A stretch of DNA of 64,000 nucleotides from Abyssibius sp040880065 (GCA_040880065.1 JBBDJE010000062.1:1-64000), one strand, 5' to 3'; shown: positions 8,854-17,611, numbered from the stretch's first letter. Numbers and translations: made by a program. The notes: generated from the letters alone by a model not told the origin.

Positions 8854-9620
8854 TTGCCAACTGCCAGATGTTTACGCAAAAATTCTTTTGTCCGGTCCTT
8901 GGTCGGGTTTTTGAACACCACCTCGGGCGGTCCTTCTTCGACAACCACGCCCTGATCCATGAACAGGACCCGGTCACAGACTGATGCGGCGAAATCCATT
9001 TCGTGCGTGACGATGATCATGGTCATGTGCTCTTCGGCCAGCTTTTTCATGACCAAGTTGACCTCGTCCACAAGTTCTGGATCCAGCGCCGAAGTCGCCT
9101 CGTCAAACAGCATCAGCTTGGGCTTCATCGCCAACGCCCGGGCAATGGCCACGCGCTGTTTCTGGCCGCCGGAAAGCCGCGAAGGGTAATAGTCGATCCG
9201 GTCGAGCATGCCGACCTTCTCCAGTTGTTCCTCGGCCAGCGCATCGGCCTGTTCCTTGGACAGACTTTTGAGCATCTTCGGCGCCATGGTAACATTTTCG
9301 CGGGCCGTCATATGTGGGAACAGGTTGAAGTGCTGGAACACCATGCCGATCTGCTGGCGCATCTCGTTGATATGCTTTTCATATTTCCTGTGCGGCAGGG
9401 TTTTGTTCACCTGCACCCCGTCCAGAAAGACTTCACCACCGGTCAAGGGGTCAAGATCGTTGATTGCGCGCAGCAGGGTTGATTTGCCGGATCCGGAAGG
9501 GCCGATAATTGCGACAATCTGCCCGCGCTCCACGTTCAGACTGATATCCTTGAGAACCTCAAGTGGCCCATATGATTTCTGAGCATGGCGAATTTCAACG
9601 AAGTTTTTCTGACTGGTCAT
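8850..9620 (-). CDS. Polar amino-acid ABC transporter, ATPase
   Basis: A 256-residue ATPase of the polar amino-acid uptake (PAAT) ABC family. Walker A is GPSGSGKSTLLRAI, signature LSGGQKQRVAIARAL, Walker B LMLFDEATSALDP. It energises the two permeases and binding protein encoded just upstream. It lies 16 bases after the second permease and overlaps the aminotransferase gene by four bases, which ties import directly to catabolism. Confidence 0.95.
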   Translation of the reverse strand: MTSQKNFVEIRHAQKSYGPLEVLKDISLNVERGQIVAIIGPSGSGKSTLLRAINDLDPLTGGEVFLDGVQVNKTLPHRKYEKHINEMRQQIGMVFQHFNLFPHMTARENVTMAPKMLKSLSKEQADALAEEQLEKVGMLDRIDYYPSRLSGGQKQRVAIARALAMKPKLMLFDEATSALDPELVDEVNLVMKKLAEEHMTMIIVTHEMDFAASVCDRVLFMDQGVVVEEGPPEVVFKNPTKDRTKEFLRKHLAVGK

Positions 9621-9636
9621 ATTTGGCCCCTTGATA

Positions 9637-10293
9637 TCAGCGCGAGATTGAGATGCGGCGCTCTATTCTGCGCAGAACCCATTCCATACCGAGATTGATG
9701 ACGTAATAGAAAGCAGCGGCCATGAGGTAGAACTCGAACGGCCGATAAGTTGCGCCGATTGCCCGCTGCGCCGAAAGGGTCAGTTCGCTCACCCCGATCA
9801 CCGAGACCAGCGCACTGTCTTTAAGGAGCGCGATCATGTTGTTGCCAATCGGTGGAATCACGAAGCGCACCGCTTGCGGGATCACGACCTTGCGCAGCGC
9901 CTGACTGCGCGACAGGCCGACAGTCCGCGCGGCCTCCATCTGGCCCTTGTCCACCGACAGGATCGCGGTCTGGATCAGTTCCGAGTTATAGACCGCGAAA
10001 TGAAGCCCCAGCCCGATGATCCCCGCAACGAAAGCCGGCAGGTCGATCCCGATCTGGACCAGACCGAAATAAATCAGGAACAGTTGCAACAGCAGCGGCG
10101 TGCCCATGAACACCCATGCGAACAGGCGAAACGGCAGCCGGATGATCCAATGCCCATAAAGCGCGACCACCGCGAAAAGGATTCCGCCGAAAAAGCTGAG
10201 TATCGCCGCCCCGAGCGTGATGCCGATCGTCCATGCACAACCCAGCAGGAGGATATCGAGGTATTTGGGAACAACCGTGAAATCGAGGCCCAT
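9637..10293 (-). CDS. Polar amino-acid ABC transporter, permease
   Basis: A 218-residue HisM/GlnP-type inner-membrane permease with several hydrophobic helices and the EAA-loop region ARTVGLSRSQALRKVVIPQA that docks with the ATPase. It pairs with the second permease 18 bases upstream to form the channel. Both are similar in length and probably arose by duplication. Substrate not determinable from the permease. Confidence 0.93.
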   Translation of the reverse strand: MGLDFTVVPKYLDILLLGCAWTIGITLGAAILSFFGGILFAVVALYGHWIIRLPFRLFAWVFMGTPLLLQLFLIYFGLVQIGIDLPAFVAGIIGLGLHFAVYNSELIQTAILSVDKGQMEAARTVGLSRSQALRKVVIPQAVRFVIPPIGNNMIALLKDSALVSVIGVSELTLSAQRAIGATYRPFEFYLMAAAFYYVINLGMEWVLRRIERRISISR

Positions 10294-10311
10294 CTTGTCT
10301 GTCCTTCCGGG

Positions 10312-10959
10312 TTAGGTGATCTGGACTTTGCGATCAAGCCAGGCAACGCCCCGGCCGGTCAGGTAAATGATGATCATGTAAAGAACTCCCGCCAGCAGGA
10401 ACATTTCAAACGGCTTGTAGGTCGACCCGATATAGCGCTGCGCCGTGTAAGTCAGCTCAACTACCGAGATCGCGGCCACCAGGGCGGTGCCTTTGATCAG
10501 CATGTTCAGGTTCACGCCGAGCGGGCGCACCATCAGCCGCGCAGCTTGCGGCAAGATGCTTTTATACATCGCTTGCCACTGGCTTAGGCCCAGCGTGCGG
10601 GCCGCTTCTTGCTGGCCCTTGTCGATCGAGATGATTGCGCCGCGGATTGTTTCGGTCATGTAAGCCCCGGCGTTGACCCCCAGGCCAATAACCCCCGCCT
10701 CGAACGCGTTCAGTTGGATGCCGATCTGCGGTCCGCCGAAATAAAGGATAAACAACTGGATCAGCGCCGGCGTGCCGCGAAACAAGCTGACATAGGCAGC
10801 CCCCAAAAAGCGCAGCAATGCAAAGCGCGACAACCGCGCCGCTGCCCCGAGCGCCCCGCAGGTCAGCCCAAGCAGCCCTGTCAGAACCGACAGTAAAATT
10901 GTTAGCCATGCTGCCTCGATAAAGAACGGATAGACCCTGAGCATCAGGTCAATGTCCAT
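10312..10959 (-). CDS. Polar amino-acid ABC transporter, permease
   Basis: A 215-residue HisQ/HisM-type permease. The ATPase-docking loop reads ARTLGLSQWQAMYKSILPQA; the N-terminus shows a first membrane helix at about residues 10-40. It follows the binding-protein gene after 143 bases that hold a hairpin, and precedes the second permease. It forms the heterodimeric channel of the importer that heads the catabolic operon. Confidence 0.93.
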   Translation of the reverse strand: MDIDLMLRVYPFFIEAAWLTILLSVLTGLLGLTCGALGAAARLSRFALLRFLGAAYVSLFRGTPALIQLFILYFGGPQIGIQLNAFEAGVIGLGVNAGAYMTETIRGAIISIDKGQQEAARTLGLSQWQAMYKSILPQAARLMVRPLGVNLNMLIKGTALVAAISVVELTYTAQRYIGSTYKPFEMFLLAGVLYMIIIYLTGRGVAWLDRKVQIT

Positions 10960-11067
10960 GTCACACCCCTTTTTGTTGATCGCGCGAAAACGGGCATATC
11001 GCCCAAGCCTGTCGGCGACCTCATAACACTTCAGAGGTATTCAATAGGCCCGCATCGAGAACAGATA

Positions 11068-11092
11068 CCCCCGCCGCAAAATGTGGCGGGGG
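11068..11092 (-). promoter_or_regulatory. Hairpin between binding-protein and permease genes
   Basis: A perfect 8-base-pair stem (CCCCCGCC with GGCGGGGG) around a 9-base loop lies just after the stop of the solute-binding-protein gene. There is no T-run, so it looks like an mRNA stabiliser or partial attenuator that keeps binding-protein mRNA above that of the rest of the operon. Confidence 0.6.
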
Positions 11093-11102
11093 CAAGTTTG
11101 GA

Positions 11103-11879
11103 TTAACGGATATCCGCGCCAACCCACTCTTCAGCAAGCCGCAGATAGGTGCCGTCTTCCATCATGGAATCTAGTGCCGCCTGCATTTCAGCCGCCAGTT
11201 CCGGGTTGCCTTCACGAATCGCGATCCCCGCGCCAAAGGGCTCGGTGGTTGGATCGGCGAACATCTCGAATTCCTGCCCTTTCGCGGTCATTGCCAAAAT
11301 CGCGGCGATGGAATCGTTCACGATGGCGTCGACGCGGCCGTTTTCCAACTCAAGCAAAAGCTCTGGCAGGCCTTTGTAGGTATTGATGCTGTAGCCCCGC
11401 TCGCGCGCCCAGTCCTCATGCGTCTCGCCAAGGGTCAAGCCCACGCGCATGCCTTCCAGATCCTCAAGGCTGTTGATGCCCGAGCCCGGGTTGGAAAAGA
11501 TGGCGCGCGAGTCCGAATAGTAGGGGCCGACAAAATCGACAACTTCGTCACGCTCGGCCGTGATGGTCATCGAGCCAACGATCGCGTCGTATTTGTTGGC
11601 CAGCAAGCCGCCAATGATACCGTCCCACGCAGTTGTGACAATCTCTGCTTCCAAGCCCATACGGCGGGCGATTTCCGCACCAATGGCAGCGTCGAACCCA
11701 ACAACTTCGTTCTGATCATTCACGAAGTTGAAGGGTGGGTAGGCACCCGACATGGCAATGCGGATCACCCCCGCTTCCTTGAGGGATTCGAGTTCATCGG
11801 CAGCGGCAACGCTCAGCCCTGCGGCTGTAAGGCCAACCGCTACAATGGCTGGTTTAAAGAAGGTACGGAATAATTTCAT
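11103..11879 (-). CDS. Polar amino-acid ABC transporter, periplasmic binding protein
   Basis: A 258-residue family 3 solute-binding protein. MKLFRTFFKPAIVAVGLTAA is a signal peptide, with cleavage likely after SVAAA. The mature part has family features: GVIRIAMSGAYPPFNFV at the start, ANKYDAIVGSMTITAERDEV in the middle, and EEWVGADI at the end. I chose the ATG at 11879 because GGAG sits six bases upstream; the ATG at 11891 is a weaker alternative. It is first in the minus-strand operon and determines substrate specificity; ligand-binding residues suggest an amino-acid-like compound but not which one. Confidence 0.92.
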   Translation of the reverse strand: MKLFRTFFKPAIVAVGLTAAGLSVAAADELESLKEAGVIRIAMSGAYPPFNFVNDQNEVVGFDAAIGAEIARRMGLEAEIVTTAWDGIIGGLLANKYDAIVGSMTITAERDEVVDFVGPYYSDSRAIFSNPGSGINSLEDLEGMRVGLTLGETHEDWARERGYSINTYKGLPELLLELENGRVDAIVNDSIAAILAMTAKGQEFEMFADPTTEPFGAGIAIREGNPELAAEMQAALDSMMEDGTYLRLAEEWVGADIR

Positions 11880-12018
11880 TTTTGTCTCCATGTTGGTTCA
11901 TTCGATGCAGGTATTGCATCCGGGGAAATCGGCGGATTGCGCCCGCTCTAATAAAGACTTGCATGAAACATTATATTGAGCAAATAGATAATCAGCATCA
12001 TCAATATTGATAGAATCT
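11880..12018. promoter_or_regulatory. Divergent promoter region with palindromes
   Basis: An AT-rich region between the binding-protein gene and the LysR gene. It holds a perfect 12-base palindrome, ATCAATATTGAT, at 12000-12011, nested in a wider inverted repeat ATAGAT (11984-11989) / ATCTAT (12015-12020). These are candidate operators for the LysR regulator, which would control both itself and the operon. No clear -35/-10 pair could be fixed. Confidence 0.5.
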
Positions 12019-12987
12019 ATGAGACCACCACATCGCAACCGTTTTCCCTGGAACCTCGACTGGAACTTGCTTCGCACCTTCATGGTCGTTGTCGAGCAGC
12101 GCGGCATATCGAAGGCAGCCACCTTTCTTGGCTTAAAACAGCCAACGGTTTCCTCGGCCCTCAAACGTCTTGAACAGACAGTCGGCAGGACGCTTGTCAT
12201 CCGCAAATCGAACGAGTTTACCGTCACCCGCGCCGGTCTTGTCCTTTACACGGAATGCGCCACAATCTTCGGGAGTATATCCCAGCTTCCGGCCATCCTG
12301 CACGAAAACAACGCCGAACTGCGTGGTCATCTGTCGATTGCGATTACCAGCTCAGTTATTTCCGAACACTTCGATGATTTCCTCCATCGGTTTTCAACCG
12401 CGCATCCGAGCATCACCTATTCCTTCTCGGTCCACGAGAGCGACGAGGTTGAAAAACTGGTTGCCCTGAACCGGTCCAGTTTCGGGATATGCCTGCTGTC
12501 GCGACTTCCCAAAAAGCTCGATATCATGGTGCTCTACAAGGAATATTTCGGGTTGTATTGCGGGGCGCGGCACCGTTTGTTCACCGCAGAAAACATCACT
12601 CAAGAGGACTTGGAAGGCGAGCCGTTCGTTGCCTTCCAGACCGAAGCCGAAGGCGGGCCGCTCGAGGCGATTTCGATTTTGCGGTCCCGCTTGAACGTTT
12701 CGCGCAACTGGCGCGGGGTATCCTCCAGCCTGAATGAAATCCGCCGCATGATCATGTCGAACATCGGGATCGGCGCTTTGCCGCTGCACGTGGCCCAACA
12801 AGATGTCGCCGCCGGACGCATCCGACAGCTTCCGCCCTATGAAGACCTTCCGCAGATCAGCATCTACCTGATCAGCAACGCCGCGCGGCGGTATTCCGAG
12901 GCCGAGGCCGCTTTTCTGTCGGCGATCAAAACGGACATGTCCGCCATCGGCATCGCTGAACGAACGTATGGAAATCGGCCGAATTGA
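12019..12987 (+). CDS. LysR-family transcriptional regulator
   Basis: A 322-residue LysR regulator. The N-terminal helix-turn-helix covers about residues 16-70 (LRTFMVVVEQRGISKAATFL and KQPTVSSALKRLEQTVG), followed by the two-lobed effector domain. The ATG at 12019 was chosen; a TTG at 12007 would add four residues. It is divergent from the catabolic operon by 139 bases, the classic arrangement for a regulator of the adjacent operon. The inducer would be the imported compound or a pathway intermediate; not known. Confidence 0.9.
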   Translation: MRPPHRNRFPWNLDWNLLRTFMVVVEQRGISKAATFLGLKQPTVSSALKRLEQTVGRTLVIRKSNEFTVTRAGLVLYTECATIFGSISQLPAILHENNAELRGHLSIAITSSVISEHFDDFLHRFSTAHPSITYSFSVHESDEVEKLVALNRSSFGICLLSRLPKKLDIMVLYKEYFGLYCGARHRLFTAENITQEDLEGEPFVAFQTEAEGGPLEAISILRSRLNVSRNWRGVSSSLNEIRRMIMSNIGIGALPLHVAQQDVAAGRIRQLPPYEDLPQISIYLISNAARRYSEAEAAFLSAIKTDMSAIGIAERTYGNRPN

Positions 12988-12989
12988 AA

Positions 12990-13053
12990 TAGCGAGATCT
13001 GGAACATATGACAGAGATGTCGGAACCGGTTTTCTACTATATACGCTAAAAAA
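12990..13053 (+). repeat. Diverged copy of an interspersed palindromic element
   Basis: This stretch after the LysR gene shares the core GGAACCGGTTTTCT and the flanking ACATATG...TACGCTAA pattern with two better copies at 27191 and 36935. It is the most degraded of the three. I see no gene between 12988 and 13163. Confidence 0.45.
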
Positions 13054-13163
13054 TGCCCCGAACCTTGGCAGCAAACGGGCGTTTACTGCCAAATTGGCCC
13101 CCTGCAAGCACTTGGAATCAGGCAGCGGGGATGCCCGGGATCAAGCCATCTGCGCCCGACCTT

Positions 13164-14531
13164 TCAGACCACTTCCAGATAGCTGTCATACTCGAAATCG
13201 GTGACAGCGCGCGCAAAGCGCTTTAGCTCTTGCATCTTGCATTCCACCAGCATGGTTTGCAGACGTTTGGAATAGATGTCCTGCACATGCTCGCCGCGAT
13301 TGAACGCCTGAATGGCTGTTGCCCAGTCCAGCGGCAAATGGTCCAGCTTCATGGAATAGGCGTCGCCCTCAATCGGGGCGGCGGGTTTCATGTCATTCTC
13401 GATCCCGATCAGCGCGCCGCCCAGAATGCTGGCCAGCACCAGATAGGGGTTGGCATCGGCACCGGCCACGCGGTGCTCGATGCGCCGCGCCTTGTGGTTG
13501 CCGCCGGGAATGCGGATGGCCGCCGTGCGGTTTTCATAGCCCCAGGCCACGTTGATGGGCGCATGCGCGCCGGGCAGCAGGCGACGATACGAATTTTCGT
13601 GCGGCGCAAAGGTCAGCGTGTTTTCCTGCATGGTGGCCAGCAGCCCGGCCACCGCGTTTTCCATGATCGGCGTGCCGAACTCACCGCCACTGTCAAACAG
13701 GTTCACGCCTTTTTCATCAATCAGCGAGAAATGCACATGAAAGCCCGAGCCCGACCTGTCGCCATAGGGTTTGGCCATAAAGGTTGCGGCAAGGTCGTGC
13801 TTACGGGCAATGCCGCGCACCAACCGCTTGAACAGCACCGCGTCATCGGCGGCTTGCAGCGGGTCGGCAACATGCACCATGTTGATCTCGAACTGCCCTG
13901 CGCCGTTTTCCGAAATCGCCGCATCGGCCGGGATGCCCTGCTCGTGGCAGGCATCGTAAATATCGTTCAGCACCGCATCAAAATGCTCAAGCTCGTCAAG
14001 CGACAGTGCACCGTCGGAATCAAGCCGCTTGCCGGTTACGGGCGAATGCGGTGGCTGCGGTGCGCTTTCGGTGGGGTCATAAAGGTAAAACTCCAGCTCG
14101 GTCGCCACAACGGGCGTGAGCCCGCGCGCCTTGTAGCGCTCGACCACGCGTGACAGGGCGCGCCGCGGGTCACCCGGAAAGGGCTTGCCGTCTTCCGAGC
14201 TCATCCAGAACATGGCCAGCGCCGAGGGGCGGCTTGTCCAGTTCACCAGCACAATCGGGCGGCCGGTATATTGGCAGATCCCGTCGGAATCGCCGGTTTC
14301 ATAGACCAGTTCGTTATTCTCGATATCTTCGCCCCAGATGTCCACGCTCAGCACCGAAAGCGGCAGGCGCAGCCCGTCATCCATAATCGACTTGGCCTGC
14401 TCGATCGGCAGGCGCTTGCCGCGCATAATGCCGTTCAAATCACATACACAGGCAAAAACAGATTCAATTTCGGGGCGCTCCTGAAGCCAGGTTCTGATGT
14501 TCTTGTTCGGCGCTTCCGGCGTGTCGGTCAT
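13164..14531 (-). CDS. Glutamine synthetase-family gamma-glutamyl-amine ligase
   Basis: A 455-residue member of the glutamine synthetase superfamily in the PuuA/GlnT-like branch, which joins glutamate to an amine (putrescine or another amine) using ATP. Visible family parts: a short beta-grasp N-domain with CVCDLNGIMRGKRLP, the first metal/ATP segment VVATELEFYLYDP, ENGAGQFEINM, the GSGFHVHFSL loop and the Arg-rich NRTAAIRIPGG. The ATG at 14531 starts MTDTPEAPNKN. It is convergent with the LysR gene and has no obvious partners, so its amine substrate is open. True glutamine synthetase is unlikely given N-terminal differences. Confidence 0.85.
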   Translation of the reverse strand: MTDTPEAPNKNIRTWLQERPEIESVFACVCDLNGIMRGKRLPIEQAKSIMDDGLRLPLSVLSVDIWGEDIENNELVYETGDSDGICQYTGRPIVLVNWTSRPSALAMFWMSSEDGKPFPGDPRRALSRVVERYKARGLTPVVATELEFYLYDPTESAPQPPHSPVTGKRLDSDGALSLDELEHFDAVLNDIYDACHEQGIPADAAISENGAGQFEINMVHVADPLQAADDAVLFKRLVRGIARKHDLAATFMAKPYGDRSGSGFHVHFSLIDEKGVNLFDSGGEFGTPIMENAVAGLLATMQENTLTFAPHENSYRRLLPGAHAPINVAWGYENRTAAIRIPGGNHKARRIEHRVAGADANPYLVLASILGGALIGIENDMKPAAPIEGDAYSMKLDHLPLDWATAIQAFNRGEHVQDIYSKRLQTMLVECKMQELKRFARAVTDFEYDSYLEVV

Positions 14532-14846
14532 GGTTAACTTTCTCGGTTCATTAAAGAGTCTGCCCAAACGGCCACCAGTCTGGCAGCGGGGCTTATGGCG
14601 CTGAAACTACAACCCTAACTGGGGGCTTGTCGAATGCCAACTTGCGAATTTCAGCGGTTTTAGCTGAACTCGCAGCCCACCATTCGGCCAAATCATTTCT
14701 ATATGCGCTCTGGCACTGCAGCCTCGCCTGCAGTGGCGGGCGCGTGGCAATACAGGCGCTGCGCCTGCTTTGCGACCGACCGCCTTGCGCGTCAAAGCCC
14801 CGATAGACGCAGGCCAGTTTCTACGTAAACTCAACGGCCATAACGC
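14532..14846. other. Intergenic region without recognisable gene
   Basis: About 315 bases between the ligase gene and the tRNA terminator. It must carry the ligase promoter. I see no conserved coding frame, no RNA motif that I recognise and no clear repeat. Confidence 0.5.
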
Positions 14847-14877
14847 AAAACGGCCCCCGCGCTGCAGGGGCCGTTTT
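14847..14877 (-). terminator. Terminator of tRNA-Gly (copy 1)
   Basis: On the minus strand CGGCCCC pairs with GGGGCCG around a 9-base loop and is followed by TTTT. It lies about seven bases beyond the CCA end of the tRNA gene. Confidence 0.8.
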
Positions 14878-14883
14878 GAAAAT

Positions 14884-14958
14884 TGGAGCGGGCGAGGCGA
14901 TTCGAACGCCCGACCCTAACCTTGGCAAGGTTATGCTCTACCCCTGAGCTACGCCCGC
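14884..14958 (-). tRNA. tRNA-Gly(GCC), copy 1
   Basis: A complete 75-base cloverleaf with encoded CCA. The acceptor stem is GCGGGCG with CGCCCGC, the D arm reads GTAGCTCAGGGGTAGAGC, the anticodon loop CTTGCCAAG carries GCC, and the T arm is GGGCGTTCGAATCGCC. It is identical to the copy at 16448, and both are flanked by the same short sequences, so the pair arose by a recent local duplication. Confidence 0.97.
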
Positions 14959-15116
14959 TTCCTTGGGTAGCGCGGATTTAGCGCGTTCGGCGCAGCGGTT
15001 CAAGCAGATTTTTAGCGAAAGTTTCACCGGCTATTTTACCGGCAATTTTCCTGCTGCAATTGACATTGCCGCGCCGCTGTTATGACCTGCGCGCAACATT
15101 AACGTGGGGATATCCG

Positions 15117-16325
15117 ATGAATGGAATTGGTGGCACGACAATTGAAGCAGCCCTTGCGGGGCTAATACCGCTGCCGCGCATGGCCGAACCGATTGGCACA
15201 GCCGAGCGTCTTTTGCGCATTGAGCGCGCACAGGAATTGATGCGCAGCAACGACATTGCCGCGCTCTGGCTTGATGCGTCAACCAACCTCGCCTATTTCA
15301 CCGGTCTGGCCTTTCGCCCCTCGGAGCGTTTGCACGGCGCTGTGCTGCTGCAAGACGGTGCACCGCTCTATGTTTCACCAACATTCGAGGTTGAAAAGCT
15401 GAAGACGATGCTGAGCATCGAAGGTGAAATTATCAAATGGGACGAACATGACAGCCCGACACAGGTGGTCATGGAAACGCTTTCAGCCTTGGGTATTTCC
15501 GGCCGGTTCGGGCTGGATGAACACACACCGTTCTTCACATCCGAAGGTTTTCGTGACGCCACCGAAGGGCTGGAACTGGTCGAGGCCAGTGTCGTTACAT
15601 CGGGGTGCCGGATTATCAAGACCGAGCAGGAAATCGCGCTGATCAAGCGCGCAATGGACTCGACACTTGTGGTGCATAAAGCCGCCGCCAGCATTCTGCA
15701 CGAGGGGATTACAACCACCGAAGTGGCCGCATTCCTGCACGCAGCCCATGCCAGAATGGGTTTTTCGCGGCTGCTGTTCGACATCGTGCTGTTCGGCGCG
15801 CCAACCGCCTATCCGCACGGCGTGCCCTACCCGCAGACGCTGCAAAACGGCGATATGGTGCTGATAGATATGGGCGGCGAGCTTGATGGCTATCTGTCTG
15901 ATATTACACGCAGTTTTGTGTTTGGCGAGGCAACGCAACGCCAGCGCGAAATCTGGGATCTGGAAAAGGCCGCGCAGCAGGCGGTGTTTGATGCCGCCCA
16001 AATCGGTGCGCCCTGCTCAAGCCTTGATGATGCCGCGCGCGCGGTCATTGAGGCCGGCGGCTTGGGGCCGGATTATTCCACCCCCGGATTGCCGCATCGC
16101 GCGGGCCACGGCATTGGGCTCGACGTGCATGAAACCCCTTATATTGTGCGCGGAAACGACACGCGGCTTGCCATTGGCATGTGCTTTTCAAACGAACCGA
16201 TGATCTGTTCTTATGGTGAGTTCGGCGTGCGGCTGGAGGACCATATTTATATGACAGCCGACGGCGCGCAGTGGTTCACCGAACCGGCGCATAGCGTGGA
16301 TGACCCGTTCGGGGTTACAGTGTAA
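15117..16325 (+). CDS. M24 family metallopeptidase (Xaa-Pro dipeptidase/creatinase-like)
   Basis: A 402-residue pita-bread-fold protein. The N-terminal creatinase-like domain is followed by the catalytic M24 domain with the five metal ligands: the two Asp in LIDMGGELDGYLSDITRSF, His in HRAGHGIGLDVHE, Glu in CFSNEPMI and Glu in GVRLEDHIYM. The ATG at 15117 has GGGGA six bases upstream. Such proteins cleave Xaa-Pro dipeptides or related C-N bonds. It stands alone between two tRNA-Gly genes on the opposite strand. Substrate not determined. Confidence 0.88.
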   Translation: MNGIGGTTIEAALAGLIPLPRMAEPIGTAERLLRIERAQELMRSNDIAALWLDASTNLAYFTGLAFRPSERLHGAVLLQDGAPLYVSPTFEVEKLKTMLSIEGEIIKWDEHDSPTQVVMETLSALGISGRFGLDEHTPFFTSEGFRDATEGLELVEASVVTSGCRIIKTEQEIALIKRAMDSTLVVHKAAASILHEGITTTEVAAFLHAAHARMGFSRLLFDIVLFGAPTAYPHGVPYPQTLQNGDMVLIDMGGELDGYLSDITRSFVFGEATQRQREIWDLEKAAQQAVFDAAQIGAPCSSLDDAARAVIEAGGLGPDYSTPGLPHRAGHGIGLDVHETPYIVRGNDTRLAIGMCFSNEPMICSYGEFGVRLEDHIYMTADGAQWFTEPAHSVDDPFGVTV

Positions 16326-16408
16326 CTTTAAGCAAAAAGCGCGGCGTTACAGTTACAATATAGCCGACTTTTCGTGCATTTTGGGGCCATTTTACTGCGA
16401 TTGCGGCA

Positions 16409-16440
16409 CAAAAAAGGCCCCCGAAACCGGAGGCCGTTTT
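16409..16440 (-). terminator. Terminator of tRNA-Gly (copy 2)
   Basis: On the minus strand GGCCTCCGG pairs with CGGGGGCC (one mismatch), followed by a run of six T. It is not identical to the terminator of copy 1, so duplication covered the tRNA and close flanks but not this stem. Confidence 0.8.
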
Positions 16441-16447
16441 TGAAAAT

Positions 16448-16522
16448 TGGAGCGGGCGAGGCGATTCGAACGCCCGACCCTAACCTTGGCAAGGTTATGC
16501 TCTACCCCTGAGCTACGCCCGC
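16448..16522 (-). tRNA. tRNA-Gly(GCC), copy 2
   Basis: Same 75-base sequence as the copy at 14884, including encoded CCA and the GCC anticodon. The shared sequence continues on both sides (TTTTGAAAATT on one, CTTCCTTGGGTAGCGCGGAT on the other), giving a duplicated block of roughly 105 bases around an unrelated peptidase gene. Confidence 0.97.
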
Positions 16523-16592
16523 TTCCTTGGGTAGCGCGGATGTAACCAATGGCGCGCGCGCCTGCAAGGGGCAATTGCGCGGTTGGGCGAAT

Positions 16593-17390
16593 TTAATGGC
16601 TGGCAGGGTCGGCCCCGATGGTGAGGTTCAGCGTGAAATCTTCGCTATGAGCGATGATCGCCCCCGCGCGCAGCAGCACAATACCATAAGCACCGGGTTC
16701 GGCCACAGATACGGCGGAATCGGTGCTTGTCATATCCATGGGCATCTGGTGGGCGGGGCTTTTGAAAATGGTGAAGCCCGTGCCATGTGTATGGCCGGAA
16801 ATGGTGCGATGAATATGGCCGCAAAACAAATGTGCGATGCGGCCCTGCGCGATGGCCCAAAAAGCGGCAGGGTTGGCGAGCGCGATAGCATCCATCCCCA
16901 CAAAACCGACCGGCAGCGGCGGGTGGTGCATGAAGACCGAAACGCGCCGCCCCCCTGCCCCGGTAATCGCAGCATCGAGCCAGCCAAGCCGCGCCGCGCA
17001 AAGCATACCGGAATGGTTCGGGCTGGCATCGGGGTGGAGCGTGTCAAGAAAGACCAGCCGGTCGGTCGCGGTGTCGAGCGTTGATTGCACAAAGCCTGCG
17101 CCATCATCCGGCGCATCGGGGAATGCGGCGCGAAAATTGGCGCGGTTATCGTGGTTGCCAAGCATGGCGGTATAGGGTTTGCCAAGCGCGCTCATGCGGC
17201 CGGCCAGCGCGCGGTAAGCGCGGTTCTGGCCCAGATGCGCAAGGTCGCCCAGCAGCACATAATGGTCAGCATCGGGGTGCATGCGCGCGGCATGGGCCAA
17301 TGCCATATCCAGCCGCTCGGTCGGGTTGATGCCGATGATCGGGCGGCCCTCAACCGTGAGGTGGATGTCGGACAGGATAATGAGTTTCAT
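16593..17390 (-). CDS. Metallophosphoesterase (CpdA-like cyclic nucleotide phosphodiesterase)
   Basis: A 265-residue calcineurin-like phosphoesterase. All metal motifs are present: D8 and H10 in LSDIH, D49 in LLGDLAH, N79-H80-D81 in LGNHDN, VFMHHPP, and the final pair GHIHRTISGHTHG. CpdA-type enzymes hydrolyse cyclic AMP, and the length and motif spacing fit that group, but other phosphodiester substrates are possible. It begins just beyond the second tRNA-Gly and is probably transcribed by itself. Confidence 0.85.
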   Translation of the reverse strand: MKLIILSDIHLTVEGRPIIGINPTERLDMALAHAARMHPDADHYVLLGDLAHLGQNRAYRALAGRMSALGKPYTAMLGNHDNRANFRAAFPDAPDDGAGFVQSTLDTATDRLVFLDTLHPDASPNHSGMLCAARLGWLDAAITGAGGRRVSVFMHHPPLPVGFVGMDAIALANPAAFWAIAQGRIAHLFCGHIHRTISGHTHGTGFTIFKSPAHQMPMDMTSTDSAVSVAEPGAYGIVLLRAGAIIAHSEDFTLNLTIGADPASH

Positions 17391-17611
17391 GGCGCGGCCC
17401 GTGTGTTTGGCGCAAGGCTAGCGCGCGGCAGCGGGCAGGAACAGCCTTATTTATGCTACAGCAGCGGCATTATTTCGCGAAAGTTGAACAAGGCCGGTTA
17501 TGCGGAGCCTGAAGGCGCATTGCCACCTGCAAGGTCGCTGGCCCACAAACGTGCCAGAATATGGCGAAAACCTTGGCCCAGCGCTTTGGTGTTACCCGCA
17601 ACTGGCGCAGT

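Noticed and set aside
15060..15086. TTGACA followed by TATGAC as promoter of the M24 peptidase gene
   Set aside because: The -35-like hexamer is perfect but the spacer is only 15 bases and the -10 is poor, so I did not list it as a feature.
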